A DNA stretch of 64,000 nt from Paramylibacter kogurei. GTDB taxonomy: Bacteria; Pseudomonadota; Alphaproteobacteria; Rhodobacterales; Rhodobacteraceae. A model generated the notes under the pieces. The model saw only the letters and a program-made list of their open reading frames with translations. It did not search any database and was not told where the DNA came from. The DNA is taken from positions 44,160 to 108,159 of the forward strand of contig NZ_MDGM01000001.1 in the NCBI RefSeq assembly GCF_002742285.1. Direction: 5' to 3'. Positions 51,808 through 62,714 of this stretch are shown here, one piece after another. The position numbers and the translations under genes are program-made. How positions within the stretch are numbered: position 1 is the first letter of the stretch; each line of letters starts with the position of its first letter.

Positions 51808-52808
51808 AGACTGTCACCCAATTGAACTTGCGGCGATAATTCAACCACTTTGGGGCCATCGTAACCATCCGGCGCGTTACATTCCAAAATCATTTCCGCA
51901 GCTTTTTGTCCAATTTCAAAACGCATTGAATTGGTCGTGGCAAGTCGTTGGGGTAGGCCATGCGCAAGGGTCAGATCATTGAAACCAGCCAGAGACAATT
52001 GATCAGGGATTGAAATGTTATTCTCCCAACAATGCATAAATGCCCCCACGGCGGTGACATCGGTGGAACAATAGATGCAATCCAATGCCGGGCTGCGTTC
52101 CAGCAATGCCTTGGTGAATTCTTTGCCTTTTTGAACGGATGATCCCGAACGGTACAGTTCTTGATCCATCAACGTGATATTGTTTTCAGCCAAACAGGTG
52201 ACAAACCCGTTCAATCGTTTTTCGGCGCGAAAATCTGATTCCATTTTGGTGCCGATGAACCCAATGTTTTTATGGCCACGCTCAACGATGGTTTGTGCCA
52301 TTTGATATCCCGCTTTATAATGCGAAATACCAACGCACATATCGATGGCATCACCATCCACATCCATGATTTCAACAACGGGTGTATCTGTGTTTTGCAA
52401 AATTTTGCGTGCAGTTTCGTTATGTTCCAATCCTGCCACGATCAAACCACTGGGGCGCCACGATAACATTTCGCTGATCACTTCTTGTTCGGATTTCAAA
52501 TCATAATTGGATAATCCAAACACAGGACGTAATTTTGTCGGGGCGAGGGCGGATGAAATACCATCCAGCACTTCGGAAAAAACGTAGCTTTTGACAGATG
52601 GAATGACCACGCCCACCAAATCCACTTTGTTTGATGCCAATGCACCGGCAATTTTATTGCGCACATAACCCAGTTCTGCGGCGGCTGCTTCCACGCGCTC
52701 ACGTGTTTTCTGGGACACATCCGCGGCATTTCTCAACGCGCGTGATGCGGTCATTTCGCTGACACCCGCAGCGGCGGCAATGTCTTTTAGTGTTAGTTTC
52801 TGTGTCAT
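51804..52808 (-). CDS. LacI/GntR-family transcriptional regulator
   Basis: This 334-residue repressor has an N-terminal LacI helix-turn-helix: LTLKDIAAAAGVSEMTASRALRNAADVSQKTRERVEAAAAELGYVRN, residues 5-51. The periplasmic-binding-like effector domain follows (LVGVVIPSVKSYVFSEVLDGI to the C-terminus). The pattern VSEMTASRALR and the domain resemble gluconate/sugar-acid repressors (GntR type). It is divergent from the gap-zwf-edd-eda genes, and the 20-bp palindrome at 52891-52910 lies between them, so it probably represses the Entner-Doudoroff operon in response to a sugar phosphate or sugar acid. It is 83 bp from the operator. Confidence 0.9.
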   Translation of the reverse strand: MTQKLTLKDIAAAAGVSEMTASRALRNAADVSQKTRERVEAAAAELGYVRNKIAGALASNKVDLVGVVIPSVKSYVFSEVLDGISSALAPTKLRPVFGLSNYDLKSEQEVISEMLSWRPSGLIVAGLEHNETARKILQNTDTPVVEIMDVDGDAIDMCVGISHYKAGYQMAQTIVERGHKNIGFIGTKMESDFRAEKRLNGFVTCLAENNITLMDQELYRSGSSVQKGKEFTKALLERSPALDCIYCSTDVTAVGAFMHCWENNISIPDQLSLAGFNDLTLAHGLPQRLATTNSMRFEIGQKAAEMILECNAPDGYDGPKVVELSPQVQLGDSL

Positions 52809-52858
52809 CGCGCAAACACTATCAGTTTTGTCATCTTTGTCACCCGCGAAGATAAAGG

Positions 52859-52910
52859 TTGATTTTGAATTGGTTTCGTTTTATTTCCAAAGCCGTTAGC
52901 GCTAACGGCT
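52859..52910 (+). promoter_or_regulatory. LacI-type operator (20-bp perfect palindrome) and candidate promoter of the ED operon
   Basis: AGCCGTTAGCGCTAACGGCT at 52891-52910 is a perfect 20-bp palindrome, 31 bp upstream of the gap ATG, with the central TTAGCGCTAA common to LacI-family operators. TTGATT (52859-52864) and TATTTC (52882-52887) with a 17-bp spacer form a possible promoter, which would put the operator over the transcription start, a repressor position. Confidence 0.85.
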
Positions 52911-52941
52911 ATAAGCCTTTTAAAACACGGTGGATGGAAAA

Positions 52942-53943
52942 ATGACAGTGAAAATTGCAATTAATGGTTTTGGTCGTATTGGACGATCAGTTCTACGTTC
53001 AGCCTTTGAATCTGGTATGAAAGACATGCAAATCGTTGCAATTAACGATCTGTCTCCAAATGAAACTATGGCACATTTGTTACGCTTTGATTCTGTACAT
53101 GGCCGTTTTGGTTTTGATGTCGAAGTTGTTGATGGTGGCATCAAGGTTGATGGCCAGTTCATTCGCGTAACCGAAATTCGCAACCCTGCTGAATTGCCGT
53201 GGGGTGATATTGATATCGCCATGGAATGTACGGGCATTTTCACCGCACGTGACAAAGCCGCTGAGATTTTAAAAACAGGCGCTAAACGTGTATTGATTTC
53301 AGCCCCAGGTAAAGACGCCGATAAAACCATCGTTTTTGGTGTGAACGAAGATACCCTTACAGCGGATGATGTGATTGTTTCTAACGCGTCTTGTACAACC
53401 AACTGCTTGGCGCCCATCGCGAAAGTATTGAACGATCTTTGCGGCATCAAAACTGGTTATATGACAACAGTTCACGCATTCACTGGCGATCAGCCAACCC
53501 ATGACACAGATCACAAGGATCTTTATCGTGCGCGTGCCGCCAGCGTTTCCATGATCCCAACATCAACGGGTGCCGCCAAGGCAATTTCATTGGTGTTGCC
53601 AGAACTTGCAGGTAAATTAGAAGGAAGCGCTATTCGCGTGCCAACACCAAATGTATCGCTGGTTGATTTGGCCTTCGTTCCAAATAATGACGTCACCGTC
53701 GAACAAATCGATGCGGCAATGAAAGCAGCGTCAGAGGGTTCGATGAAAGGCATTCTTTCATACGAAACGCAGCCCAAAGTTTCGATCGACTACAACACAA
53801 CAACGACTTCATCCAATTATGCCGCGCCGCAAACATCTGTGACTGCTGATGGTTTGGTGCGTGTGGTGTCTTGGTATGACAACGAATGGGGATTTTCCAA
53901 CCGCATGATCGACACTGCTCGCGCGATGTCGAAACTGCTGTAG
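52942..53943 (+). CDS. gap: Glyceraldehyde-3-phosphate dehydrogenase, NAD-dependent
   Basis: This 333-residue glycolytic enzyme converts glyceraldehyde-3-phosphate to 1,3-bisphosphoglycerate. It begins MTVKIAINGFGRIGRSVLRS (Rossmann fold); VAINDLS has the Asp that favours NAD over NADP. SNASCTTNCLAPIAKVL contains the catalytic Cys. PTSTGAAKAISLVLPELAGKL and the C-terminal VSWYDNEWGFSNRM are conserved. The ATG at 52942, close behind a GGA-rich site, is chosen over a GTG 12 bp earlier. It is first in the gap-zwf-edd-eda operon, directly under the LacI-type operator. It handles the triose phosphate released by KDPG aldolase. Confidence 0.95.
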   Translation: MTVKIAINGFGRIGRSVLRSAFESGMKDMQIVAINDLSPNETMAHLLRFDSVHGRFGFDVEVVDGGIKVDGQFIRVTEIRNPAELPWGDIDIAMECTGIFTARDKAAEILKTGAKRVLISAPGKDADKTIVFGVNEDTLTADDVIVSNASCTTNCLAPIAKVLNDLCGIKTGYMTTVHAFTGDQPTHDTDHKDLYRARAASVSMIPTSTGAAKAISLVLPELAGKLEGSAIRVPTPNVSLVDLAFVPNNDVTVEQIDAAMKAASEGSMKGILSYETQPKVSIDYNTTTTSSNYAAPQTSVTADGLVRVVSWYDNEWGFSNRMIDTARAMSKLL

Positions 53944-53955
53944 GGGACAACGGGA

Positions 53956-55413
53956 ATGGTTTCCTCCATCATCCCTGTTGATCCTTTTGATCTGGTGATT
54001 TTTGGTGCGACAGGTGATCTGGCGCGCCGCAAAATCCTCCCCGCTCTGTTCCGCCGCGTTATGGCGGGACAGGCGCCGAATGGTTCGCGGATCATCGGCG
54101 CATCGCGTAGCGATCTGGATAATGCTGCGTTTCAAAAACTCACCAAAGAAGCCATTCACGAATTTGTGCCAAAATCGGATTATAAATCCGCTGATCTTGA
54201 TGGGTTTTTGGCAATGCTATCCTATCAAACGATTGATGCGTTTTCCGATGCTGGTTGGGGTGAATTGGCAAGCGCATTACAAAAGGGTGCCAATCCGGTA
54301 CGCGCGTTTTACCTGTCGGTAAGCCCGTCTTTGATCACATCAACCACCCAACATATGAAAGCGTTTGATCTGATCACGCCTGAAACACGTGTGGTTGTTG
54401 AAAAACCGTTGGGTACTGATCTGGCAAGTGCGAAGGCATTGAATGAAACGCTTCGCGACGCGTTTGACGAAAGCCAAATTTATCGTATCGACCATTATCT
54501 GGGCAAAGAAACCGTGCAAAACCTGATGGCGCTGCGCTTTGCCAATATATTCTTAGAGCCGCTCTGGAACGCAAAATATGTGGACCACGTGCAAATCACA
54601 GTTGCTGAATCGGTAACGGTTGAAGGCCGCGGCGAATATTACGATACATCAGGTGCAATGCGCGATATGATCCAAAACCATTTGATGCAATTGCTGTGCC
54701 TTGTGGCGATGGAACCCCCCGCACATTTCGAAGCGGATTCTGTTCGCAATGAAAAGCTAAAGGTTATTCACGCACTTTCACCTGTCGATATTCGCGACAC
54801 CGTGCGTGCGCAATATCGCGCATCAGATAAAACAGGGTCATATCTTGATCATGTCAACGATCCGCATTCGCGCACAGAAAGCTATGTCGCGATCAAAACC
54901 GAAGTGTCAAACTGGCGTTGGGCGGGTGTGCCGTTTTATTTGCGAACTGGCAAGGCGTTGAAAAAACGCGTGTCGGAAATTACGCTGATTTTCAAACAGG
55001 TTCCCCATTCAATTTTCCCTGATCTGGCAGATGATTACCAAAACAAATTGGTTATCCGCCTGCAACCAGAAGAGGGAATTACCCTGCATATGACGGTCAA
55101 GGAACCAGGCCCTGGTGGGATGCGCTTAACAGAAGTACCTCTTGATATGAGCTTTGCCGAAATTATCCCTGATAATGTGGCAATTGATGCATATGAGCGC
55201 CTGATCATGGATGCCATTCGCGGCAACCAAACCCTGTTTATGCGCGGTGACGAAGTCGAGGCCGCTTGGGGTTGGACCGACCATATCATTGAACAATGGA
55301 ATGCAAGTTCCAGCAAGCCCGTCACATATGACCAAGGCAGCACCGGCCCAGAAGATGCAATCGCATTGATGGCGCGTGATAATCGTCGTTGGCAGCGGCT
55401 GGACGCAGTTTAA
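53956..55413 (+). CDS. zwf: Glucose-6-phosphate 1-dehydrogenase
   Basis: This 485-residue enzyme opens the oxidative branch by converting glucose-6-phosphate to 6-phosphogluconolactone. FGATGDLARRKILPALF (NADP site), VVVEKPLGTDL and YRIDHYLGKETVQNLMALRFAN (substrate-binding site with the catalytic His region) are complete. VPFYLRTGKALKKRVSEI and a full-length C-terminus follow. It starts 12 bp after gap and is followed 30 bp later by edd. A 6-phosphogluconolactonase gene, often between zwf and edd in related bacteria, is absent from this operon. Confidence 0.97.
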   Translation: MVSSIIPVDPFDLVIFGATGDLARRKILPALFRRVMAGQAPNGSRIIGASRSDLDNAAFQKLTKEAIHEFVPKSDYKSADLDGFLAMLSYQTIDAFSDAGWGELASALQKGANPVRAFYLSVSPSLITSTTQHMKAFDLITPETRVVVEKPLGTDLASAKALNETLRDAFDESQIYRIDHYLGKETVQNLMALRFANIFLEPLWNAKYVDHVQITVAESVTVEGRGEYYDTSGAMRDMIQNHLMQLLCLVAMEPPAHFEADSVRNEKLKVIHALSPVDIRDTVRAQYRASDKTGSYLDHVNDPHSRTESYVAIKTEVSNWRWAGVPFYLRTGKALKKRVSEITLIFKQVPHSIFPDLADDYQNKLVIRLQPEEGITLHMTVKEPGPGGMRLTEVPLDMSFAEIIPDNVAIDAYERLIMDAIRGNQTLFMRGDEVEAAWGWTDHIIEQWNASSSKPVTYDQGSTGPEDAIALMARDNRRWQRLDAV

Positions 55414-55443
55414 CCCGAGAACCAAAGGAATAAGGACCCAAAC

Positions 55444-57252
55444 ATGGCACTGAATTCTGTACTCGCAAACGTTACCGATCGCATTACCAAGCGATCTGAA
55501 AAAACCCGCACCGCATATCTTGAACGTATGGACAACATGCGTTCAGACGGCCCACAGCGTGCGCATTTATCTTGTGGCAACCAAGCCCATGCATACGCAC
55601 CAATGGGCGATGATAAAGCCGCATTGGCCGAAGGAACAAATGGAAACCTTGGGATTATCACGGCATATAATGATATGCTTTCGGCGCACCAGCCATTCCA
55701 ATTTTACCCCGATATTATCAAAGAAACCGCACGAGCGGCGGGAGGTACTGCTCAGGTGGCGGCGGGTGTTCCTGCGATGTGTGATGGAATTACACAGGGT
55801 CAAACAGGCATGGAATTGTCGCTGTTTTCGCGCGATGCAATTGCCATGTCCACGGGCATTGGTCTATCCCATAATGTATTCGATTCAACGGTTTATCTGG
55901 GTGTTTGCGATAAAATCGTACCCGGATTGGTCATTGCGGCGGCCACGTTTGGACATTTGCCAGCGGTGTTTTTGCCCGCAGGTCCAATGACCACGGGCAT
56001 GTCGAATGACGATAAAACCAAAGTGCGCAAAGATTTCGCCGAGGGCAAAGTTGACCGCGCCGCATTGATGAAGGCCGAAATGGCCAGCTATCACGGGCCG
56101 GGAACATGTACGTTTTATGGCACCGCCAACACAAACCAAATGTTGATGGAATTCATGGGGCTACATTTGCCAGGTTCCAGCTTTGTGAACCCAAATACGC
56201 CGCTTCGCGATGCATTGACCAAGGCAGGCACCCGCCAAGCCATGTCCATCAGCGCACTTGGTAATCAATATACCCCGGTTTCGCAGGTTTTGGACGAACG
56301 CGCATATGTAAACGGGATTATAGGATTGATGGCCACGGGTGGTTCAACCAATCTGTTGATCCATTTGCTGGCGATGGCGCGTGCGTCTGGCATCATTCTT
56401 GACTGGTCAGATTTCGCAGAAATTTCGCACACAATTCCATTATTGACCCGTGTTTATCCAAACGGGTTGGCGGATGTGAACCATTTCCACGCTGCGGGTG
56501 GTTTGGGCTTGGTCATGTCTGAATTGCTAAACGATGGGTTGTTGCATGATGATACAACAACCATTATGGGCAAAGGTTTAGAAGAATACACCAAAGACCC
56601 AAAATTGATTGATGATGAATTGATTTGGACCGATGGAATCAAAACCTCGCTCAATGATAAAATTATCGCCTCGGCTGCGAAACCATTTCAAGCAACGGGT
56701 GGTTTATCCGATCTCAAGGGCAACCTTGGCAGTGGTGTGATGAAAGTATCCGCCGTTTCCGAAGATCGCCGCCAGATCACCGCACCTGTGCGCGTGTTTC
56801 ATGATCAGCATTCCGTTCTGAACGCTTTTCGAAATAACGAATTCACCGATGACCTCATTGTTGTTGTGCGCTATCAAGGGCCAAAGGCCAACGGCATGCC
56901 GGAACTGCACGGGCTGACACCATGTTTAACCGTATTGCAGGATCGTGGGATTAAGGTTGCGTTGGTATCCGATGGGCGCATGTCTGGCGCATCGGGCAAA
57001 GTACCCGCCGCTATTCATGTCAGCCCAGAGGCATTGGATAACGGTCCGCTGGCCTATCTCAAAGATGGAGATATCGTAACGGTTGACGCGATCAACGGCA
57101 CGTTGGATGCGCAGGATTCCGCTATCTTTAGCCGCGAAATTACCCATCCTGATATGACAGATAATAAATTCGGGCTTGGCCGGGAATTATTTGATATATT
57201 CCGTAATAATGTTGGCCCTGCGCAATCAGGCGCAACCATATTCAATTTCTAA
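55444..57252 (+). CDS. edd: 6-phosphogluconate dehydratase
   Basis: This 602-residue iron-sulfur dehydratase makes 2-keto-3-deoxy-6-phosphogluconate. It contains [90 protein letters not shown] residues and [23 protein letters not shown], with cluster-ligand Cys residues in place. The length is normal for Edd (about 605). It sits between zwf and eda in a classic Entner-Doudoroff order. Confidence 0.97.
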   Translation: MALNSVLANVTDRITKRSEKTRTAYLERMDNMRSDGPQRAHLSCGNQAHAYAPMGDDKAALAEGTNGNLGIITAYNDMLSAHQPFQFYPDIIKETARAAGGTAQVAAGVPAMCDGITQGQTGMELSLFSRDAIAMSTGIGLSHNVFDSTVYLGVCDKIVPGLVIAAATFGHLPAVFLPAGPMTTGMSNDDKTKVRKDFAEGKVDRAALMKAEMASYHGPGTCTFYGTANTNQMLMEFMGLHLPGSSFVNPNTPLRDALTKAGTRQAMSISALGNQYTPVSQVLDERAYVNGIIGLMATGGSTNLLIHLLAMARASGIILDWSDFAEISHTIPLLTRVYPNGLADVNHFHAAGGLGLVMSELLNDGLLHDDTTTIMGKGLEEYTKDPKLIDDELIWTDGIKTSLNDKIIASAAKPFQATGGLSDLKGNLGSGVMKVSAVSEDRRQITAPVRVFHDQHSVLNAFRNNEFTDDLIVVVRYQGPKANGMPELHGLTPCLTVLQDRGIKVALVSDGRMSGASGKVPAAIHVSPEALDNGPLAYLKDGDIVTVDAINGTLDAQDSAIFSREITHPDMTDNKFGLGRELFDIFRNNVGPAQSGATIFNF

Positions 57253-57264
57253 AGGACACCACAA

Positions 57265-57918
57265 ATGGCACGTATTTCCGCAACCGATGCAAGCAAACGC
57301 ACAATCGAAATTTGTGAACTTGCCCCTGTGGTTCCCGTTCTTATCGTTGAGGACATCAACACTGCGGCCGATTTGGGAACAGCATTGATTGCGGGTGGTT
57401 TACCTGTGTTAGAGGTCACATTGCGTAGCGACTGCGCGCTTGATGCAATCAAAGCAATGTCTGAATTGGATGGTGGCGTTGTCGGGGCAGGGACGTTGAT
57501 CACCCCCCAAGATGTGAAAAACGCCGTTGCTGCGGGTGCAAAATTTGGCGTGTCTCCCGGTGCAACAGATGCGTTGATTGATGCCTGCGAGGCCGAAGGG
57601 CTTCCGCTGTTGGCAGGTGCCGCATCTGCAAGCGAAGCCATGCGTTTGTTGGAACGTGGATACACCATGCAAAAGTTTTTCCCAGCAGAGGCCGCAGGTG
57701 GCACACCATTGTTGAAATCACTGGCATCACCTTTGCCCCAAATTTCATTTTGCCCAACCGGTGGTGTGTCATTGAAGAATGCGCAAACCTATTTGGATTT
57801 GCCAAATGTGCGTTGTGTTGGCGGTTCTTGGGTGGCACCAGGCGATGCGATCAAAGCCAGAGATTGGGCCAAGGTACAAGAAATTGCATCAGCCGCGGCA
57901 ACTCAATTGCACGCCTAA
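57265..57918 (+). CDS. eda: KDPG aldolase (2-dehydro-3-deoxy-phosphogluconate aldolase)
   Basis: This 217-residue class I aldolase cleaves KDPG to pyruvate and glyceraldehyde-3-phosphate. VVPVLIVEDINTAADLGTALIAGGLPVLEVTLRSD carries the catalytic Glu, VGAGTLITPQDVKNAVAAGAKFGVSPG is conserved, and MQKFFPAEAAGGTPLLKSL carries the Schiff-base Lys. It starts 12 bp after edd and overlaps the convergent oxidoreductase by 4 bp. It closes the ED operon whose triose product is used by the gap gene at its head. Confidence 0.97.
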   Translation: MARISATDASKRTIEICELAPVVPVLIVEDINTAADLGTALIAGGLPVLEVTLRSDCALDAIKAMSELDGGVVGAGTLITPQDVKNAVAAGAKFGVSPGATDALIDACEAEGLPLLAGAASASEAMRLLERGYTMQKFFPAEAAGGTPLLKSLASPLPQISFCPTGGVSLKNAQTYLDLPNVRCVGGSWVAPGDAIKARDWAKVQEIASAAATQLHA

Positions 57919-58901
57919 ACTGTTTCCCAATCCCCTGATTTAGCTGCGCGATAAATTGCGTCAATGAAGGCTTGGTTTTTGCGGCTGTTTTCCAATGTGA
58001 AATGCGGCAGTGTGCGATCATGCACGGCATTTACAAATGCTTCTACTTCGGTGACGTATTGGCGAACGGCAGAAAATTTGAAACTGGTTTCGGAATCTGT
58101 TTCGTTATCAAACACATTCACCCGCGCCAAATCATATAGCCCCGCATTAAACGGTGCCTGTAAATGTATGCGCCCCTTGTCACCGTGAAATGTCATTTCT
58201 TGGCGCATGGCCAGTTGCGTTGACACATAAAATGACATGGAAAAATCAGGGAACTCCGCCGTTACATTTGCAAAAGTATCCGTACCGAATTCTTTTGAAA
58301 AATCAATTTCTGCGCGCAATCGCACAGGTTCTTGTTCCGTTACAAATCGCGTGGTCACAGTTGGATAAACCCCAATATCCGGCAAGGCACCGCCGCCCAA
58401 GTTTGCGACATTGCGCATATTATTCGGATCCATATTAAAATATGAAAATGCGCCTTGAACATGGCGCAGCTTGCCGATAGCGCCATCTTTCAACAATGCG
58501 CGCACTTTCAACCATTGTGGGTGATATGTCACCATGAATGCTTCGGATACTAATACACCAGATTGATCACGGGCTTGGATAATATCATCAATTTCTTTGG
58601 CATTTAGCGCGATCGGTTTTTCACATAAAACATGTTTACCTGCACGCGCAGCTTTGATTGCCCATTCGCTGTGTTGTGATGTAGGCAATGGAATATACAC
58701 ACCATCAATATCTGCACTGGTAATCAGATCGTCATAAGTTTCAAAAACCGTAGGAACGGCAAAGCGCGATGCCAATTCTTTTGCACGTTCTGTTGATCTG
58801 CTGGCAATGCCCGCGACGATTCCATTTGTCGATTCTTGCATTGCTGGAATCAAATGTTCCCGTGCAATTTTTGCGGTTGATAACACGCCCCAACGAAACA
58901 T
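57915..58901 (-). CDS. Gfo/Idh/MocA-family NAD(P)-dependent oxidoreductase
   Basis: This 328-residue cytoplasmic sugar (or inositol) dehydrogenase has FRWGVLSTAKIAREHLIPAM as the Rossmann start and VAGIASRSTERAKELA. The diagnostic GKHVLCEKPIALNAKEIDDI contains the catalytic Lys. EAFMVTYHPQWLKVRALLKDGAIGKLRHVQGAFSYFN and the C-terminal beta-sheet domain follow. The start at 58901 has GGGAGGA 7 bp upstream. It is divergent from xylB, so it may act on D-xylose or another pentose (as NADP xylose dehydrogenases of this family do), but its substrate cannot be read from the sequence. Confidence 0.88.
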   Translation of the reverse strand: MFRWGVLSTAKIAREHLIPAMQESTNGIVAGIASRSTERAKELASRFAVPTVFETYDDLITSADIDGVYIPLPTSQHSEWAIKAARAGKHVLCEKPIALNAKEIDDIIQARDQSGVLVSEAFMVTYHPQWLKVRALLKDGAIGKLRHVQGAFSYFNMDPNNMRNVANLGGGALPDIGVYPTVTTRFVTEQEPVRLRAEIDFSKEFGTDTFANVTAEFPDFSMSFYVSTQLAMRQEMTFHGDKGRIHLQAPFNAGLYDLARVNVFDNETDSETSFKFSAVRQYVTEVEAFVNAVHDRTLPHFTLENSRKNQAFIDAIYRAAKSGDWETV

Positions 58902-59014
58902 TTTATGATCCTCCCAACAGTCTCCCAGCAAATCTAACGTTTTTTATTTCGAGACAAAAGAAAAATCTTGAAACGATGGTTTTTTTCTGTGATTGAAGTG
59001 GGGGAGGAATAAAA

Positions 59015-60463
59015 ATGTATCTTGGATTGGATTTAGGCACGTCGGGGCTTAAGGCGCTTATTGTTGATCAAAATGGCGCACCTGTTGCAACAGCGCATGC
59101 TCAATATGATGTTAGCCAACCACATCCCAATTGGTCAGAACAAGACCCAGACGAATGGGTAAAAGCGTGTGGGGCAGTCTTTGACCAATTACGTAAAAAC
59201 CATCCTACAGAATTTACCAATATCCGTGCGATCAGCTTATCAGGCCATATGCATGGCGCAGTTGTGGTTGATATCTACGGCAAACCAATTCGTCCCTGTA
59301 TTTTGTGGAACGACATGCGTAGCGAAACAGAAGCAGCGCAATTGGACAAAGACCCAGATTTTCGCGCAATATCTGGGAATATTGTATTCCCAGGATTTAC
59401 CGCTCCAAAATTAATGTGGATGAAAAAGCATGAACCAGATTTATTTGATCACGTTCATAAAGTATTGTTACCAAAAGATTATTTATTGTACTGGCTCACA
59501 AATCGGTATGTTACAGATATGTCCGATGCTGCGGGGTCAAGCTGGTTAGACGTGGGGAAACGGGCGTGGTCTGAAACGTTACTTACTGCCAGTGGAATGC
59601 GCATTGATCAAATGCCCGATCTGATCGAAGGATCGCAAATCGCAGGTATTCTAAATTCAAAAATCGCGCAAAAATTCGGCCTGCAAAACGATATTAAAAT
59701 AATCGCAGGGGGCGCTGATAATGCTGTGGCCGCATGCGGTGTTGGCGCGGCACAAGAGGGGCAAGGTTTCGTATCCTTGGGAACCTCAGGCGTATTGCTC
59801 GCGGCGAAAAACGGATACCATCCAGCGCCAGAAACGGCTGTTCATACGTTTTGTCACGCCATTCCCGAACGCTGGTATCAAATGGGGGTTATGTTATCTG
59901 CCACCAACAGTTTGAACTGGCTGGCGAACAGTTTGAACACAACGCCAGAAGAATTATCCAAGCTTTGCGCAGGCCCGATAACCGGCCCCAGCAAGGTCAT
60001 GTTTTTACCTTATCTCAGCGGCGAACGAACACCCCATAATGACGCCGATATCGGTGGCGCGTTTATTGGTCTAAAATCCGACACAACATCCAGCGATTTA
60101 TGCCAAGCGGTCATGGAAGGGGTTTCATTTGCGCTGCGTGATTGTTTGGAAGCGCTGAAATCCACTGGTACTGAACTGAACGAAGTTTTGGCCATTGGCG
60201 GTGGTACAAAATCTGAATTTTGGCTTGATACGCTATCGACAATATTGGGTCTGCGTTTGGCATTGCCAGACAAAGGTGATTTTGGTGCAGCTCTCGGCGC
60301 CGCGCGTTTGGCCATGATCGGGGATGGGGCAGATATTGAAACAACACTTGTTGCCCCAACAATCGCCAAACGCATTTCCCCAAACACACAATTGCAATCA
60401 AAATACGAAGCCGCCTATCAGCGGTTCCGCAAATTATACCCCCTGATAAAGGAAGCATCATGA
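59015..60463 (+). CDS. xylB: Xylulokinase
   Basis: This 482-residue FGGY-family kinase phosphorylates D-xylulose to xylulose-5-phosphate. [18 protein letters not shown] is the first ATP motif, [12 protein letters not shown] and [13 protein letters not shown] the substrate motifs, and [30 protein letters not shown] the second ATP motif. [23 protein letters not shown] completes the set. GGGGAGG lies just upstream of the ATG. It overlaps xylA by 4 bp. The gap 58902-59014 shows a rough inverted pair (TTTCGAG/CTTGAAA) but no clear operator. Confidence 0.95.
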   Translation: MYLGLDLGTSGLKALIVDQNGAPVATAHAQYDVSQPHPNWSEQDPDEWVKACGAVFDQLRKNHPTEFTNIRAISLSGHMHGAVVVDIYGKPIRPCILWNDMRSETEAAQLDKDPDFRAISGNIVFPGFTAPKLMWMKKHEPDLFDHVHKVLLPKDYLLYWLTNRYVTDMSDAAGSSWLDVGKRAWSETLLTASGMRIDQMPDLIEGSQIAGILNSKIAQKFGLQNDIKIIAGGADNAVAACGVGAAQEGQGFVSLGTSGVLLAAKNGYHPAPETAVHTFCHAIPERWYQMGVMLSATNSLNWLANSLNTTPEELSKLCAGPITGPSKVMFLPYLSGERTPHNDADIGGAFIGLKSDTTSSDLCQAVMEGVSFALRDCLEALKSTGTELNEVLAIGGGTKSEFWLDTLSTILGLRLALPDKGDFGAALGAARLAMIGDGADIETTLVAPTIAKRISPNTQLQSKYEAAYQRFRKLYPLIKEAS

Positions 60464-61776
60464 CGAAATTTTTTAGCATCGACAAAATCCCATTTAAGGG
60501 CAAAGACAATACAGATCCGCTCGCGTTTAGCCATTACGACCCAAACGAAATCGTTATGGGCAAACGCATGGAAGACCATCTTCGCTTTGCGATTGCCTAT
60601 TGGCACAGCTTTGCCTGGCCAGGTGGCGATCCTTTTGGCGGGCAAACCTTTGATCGCCCTTGGTTTCCAGACCGCATTTCAAATGCGATGGATGCGGCCA
60701 AGATAAAGGCCGATATTGCATTTGAAATGTTTACCGCGCTTGGTGCCCCATATTTTTGTTTTCACGATGCGGATGTACGCCCAGAGGGTCGAAATTTTGC
60801 AGAGAACACGGATAATTTGAACGCCATCGTAGATGTGTTTGAACAAAAGATGGACGAAACAGGTATGAAATTATTGTGGGGAACCGCAAACCTGTTTTCA
60901 GACCGTCGTTTCATGGGTGGGGCGGCAACAAACCCTGATCCCGATGTGTTTGCATTTTCTGCTGCAACGATCAAAACATGTATGGATGCAACCCAACGCC
61001 TAAACGGTGAAAACTACGTTTTGTGGGGTGGGCGCGAGGGGTATGAAACCTTGCTCAATACCGATTTAACACGCGAATTGGATCAATTGGGACGCATGTT
61101 AAATTTGGTTGTCGAATATAAACACAAAATCGGGTTTAAAGGTGCCATTCTGGTGGAACCAAAACCACAAGAGCCAACCAAACACCAATATGATTATGAC
61201 GTTGGCACGGTTTACGGTTTCCTCAAAAAACATGGGCTGGAAGGCGAGGTTCAAATGAATCTTGAACAGGGCCATGCGATTTTGGCGGGGCATAGTTTTG
61301 AACATGAAATCGCATTGGCGCAATCACTGGGAATCTTTGGATCAATTGACATGAACCGCAATGATTACCAATCTGGTTGGGATACGGATCAGTTCCCAAA
61401 TAATGTGCCAGAGGTCGCGCTCGCCTATTACCATATCCTCAAGGGTGGTGGCTTCACATCAGGTGGTACAAATTTTGATGCAAAACTACGCCGCCAATCC
61501 ATTGATGCAGATGATCTTTTGGTTTCCCACATCGGTGGCATGGATGTTTGTGCGCGTGGATTAAAGGCTGCTGTCGCAATGATCGAGGATGGCACATTGG
61601 ACGCCGAACTTCAAAATCGATATGCTGGTTGGGAAACGAAACAGGGCAAAGATCTAAAATCTGGCGCGCTTTCACTGGAACAAATCGAAACATTGGTTCG
61701 TGACAAAGATATCAACCCAACCCCACGTTCAGGACGCCAAGAATATTTGGAAAACATCGTCAATCGCTTTGTATGA
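60460..61776 (+). CDS. xylA: Xylose isomerase
   Basis: This 438-residue metal-dependent TIM-barrel enzyme converts D-xylose to D-xylulose. It has [39 protein letters not shown] (catalytic His and Asp) and [46 protein letters not shown] carries metal-site Glu and Lys, and [19 protein letters not shown] follows. This is the longer class II type. The ATG overlaps the xylB TGA (ATGA at 60460-60463), and its own stop overlaps the epimerase gene start. Confidence 0.97.
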   Translation: MTKFFSIDKIPFKGKDNTDPLAFSHYDPNEIVMGKRMEDHLRFAIAYWHSFAWPGGDPFGGQTFDRPWFPDRISNAMDAAKIKADIAFEMFTALGAPYFCFHDADVRPEGRNFAENTDNLNAIVDVFEQKMDETGMKLLWGTANLFSDRRFMGGAATNPDPDVFAFSAATIKTCMDATQRLNGENYVLWGGREGYETLLNTDLTRELDQLGRMLNLVVEYKHKIGFKGAILVEPKPQEPTKHQYDYDVGTVYGFLKKHGLEGEVQMNLEQGHAILAGHSFEHEIALAQSLGIFGSIDMNRNDYQSGWDTDQFPNNVPEVALAYYHILKGGGFTSGGTNFDAKLRRQSIDADDLLVSHIGGMDVCARGLKAAVAMIEDGTLDAELQNRYAGWETKQGKDLKSGALSLEQIETLVRDKDINPTPRSGRQEYLENIVNRFV

Positions 61777-62702
61777 CAATTGAAATAAAAAAATTTGGAG
61801 AATTTGACGGCGCGCCAATTTGGTGCGCCGCCTTGTGTTCTAATGAAATGACGGTCGAGGTTATTAACTTTGGCGCGATAACGAAATCAATTCGGTTTGG
61901 ACAACAAAACTTCATTTTAAGCTACGATGATTTGCAAGGATATATCGCGGACAAAAATCATTTAGGAGTGATTGCCGGACGCGTTGCAAATCGCACGGCA
62001 AATGGCAAGTTTTCGTTAAACGGTGAAACCTATCAATTGGAATGCAATGACGGAGAAAATCATTTGCATGGTGGTTCAAACGGCTTTGGTCGAAGCGTAT
62101 GGAACTTGGAAAAAGATAGCGAAAACAACGCAATATTGTTACATCATCATTCACCAAATATGGATGCTGGATACCCAGAAAGCGTTAATGTGACGCTGAA
62201 ACTTTCGCTAAACAATTCAACTCTCACGTATGATTTTTTTGCAAAGCCAAGCGGTGAAACGCCGATAAATTTGGCGCAACACAATTATTATAATCTTGGC
62301 GGAAACTTGTCTGATCATCACTTACAACTACAAGCCACTGGTTTGTGTGAGGTTACAGATACATTGATCCCAACCGGTGAAATTTCACCAATATCAAAAA
62401 ACATGTTTACGAATTTGGGGCAGACCAACATTGATCATAATTTTGTTCTAAAACAAAACGATCAACCCAGTGCGATATTGTATGGAAAACATGCAACGAT
62501 GGAACTGCATACCGATCAACCTGGCTTGCAGGTTTATACAGGCCATGGACTAAGCGAACCTTTTTCACCAAACGATGGGATATGCTTGGAGCCACAATAT
62601 TTTCCCGATTGTCTGAACCAGCCGAATTTTCAAACTTGTATCCACTCACCAGATTTGCCTTATAGTCAGAAAACAACGCTGGCTTTTTCACAGCCAAAAT
62701 AA
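61773..62702 (+). CDS. galM: Aldose 1-epimerase (mutarotase)
   Basis: This 309-residue protein interconverts alpha and beta anomers of aldoses, here probably xylose and glucose. [13 protein letters not shown] near the start, [43 protein letters not shown] (substrate His) and [12 protein letters not shown] (second His) identify the family. A later Glu near the C-terminus ([12 protein letters not shown]) serves as base. It overlaps xylA by 4 bp and precedes glucokinase by 12 bp. The gene is somewhat more AT-rich than its neighbours. Confidence 0.93.
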   Translation: MTIEIKKFGEFDGAPIWCAALCSNEMTVEVINFGAITKSIRFGQQNFILSYDDLQGYIADKNHLGVIAGRVANRTANGKFSLNGETYQLECNDGENHLHGGSNGFGRSVWNLEKDSENNAILLHHHSPNMDAGYPESVNVTLKLSLNNSTLTYDFFAKPSGETPINLAQHNYYNLGGNLSDHHLQLQATGLCEVTDTLIPTGEISPISKNMFTNLGQTNIDHNFVLKQNDQPSAILYGKHATMELHTDQPGLQVYTGHGLSEPFSPNDGICLEPQYFPDCLNQPNFQTCIHSPDLPYSQKTTLAFSQPK

Positions 62703-62714
62703 CAGGTAAAGAAC

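Noticed and set aside
58932..59000. TTTCGAG/CTTGAAA pair upstream of xylB as a xylose operator
   Set aside because: The arms have a mismatch, lie in low-complexity A/T-rich sequence, and no matching regulator gene is adjacent.
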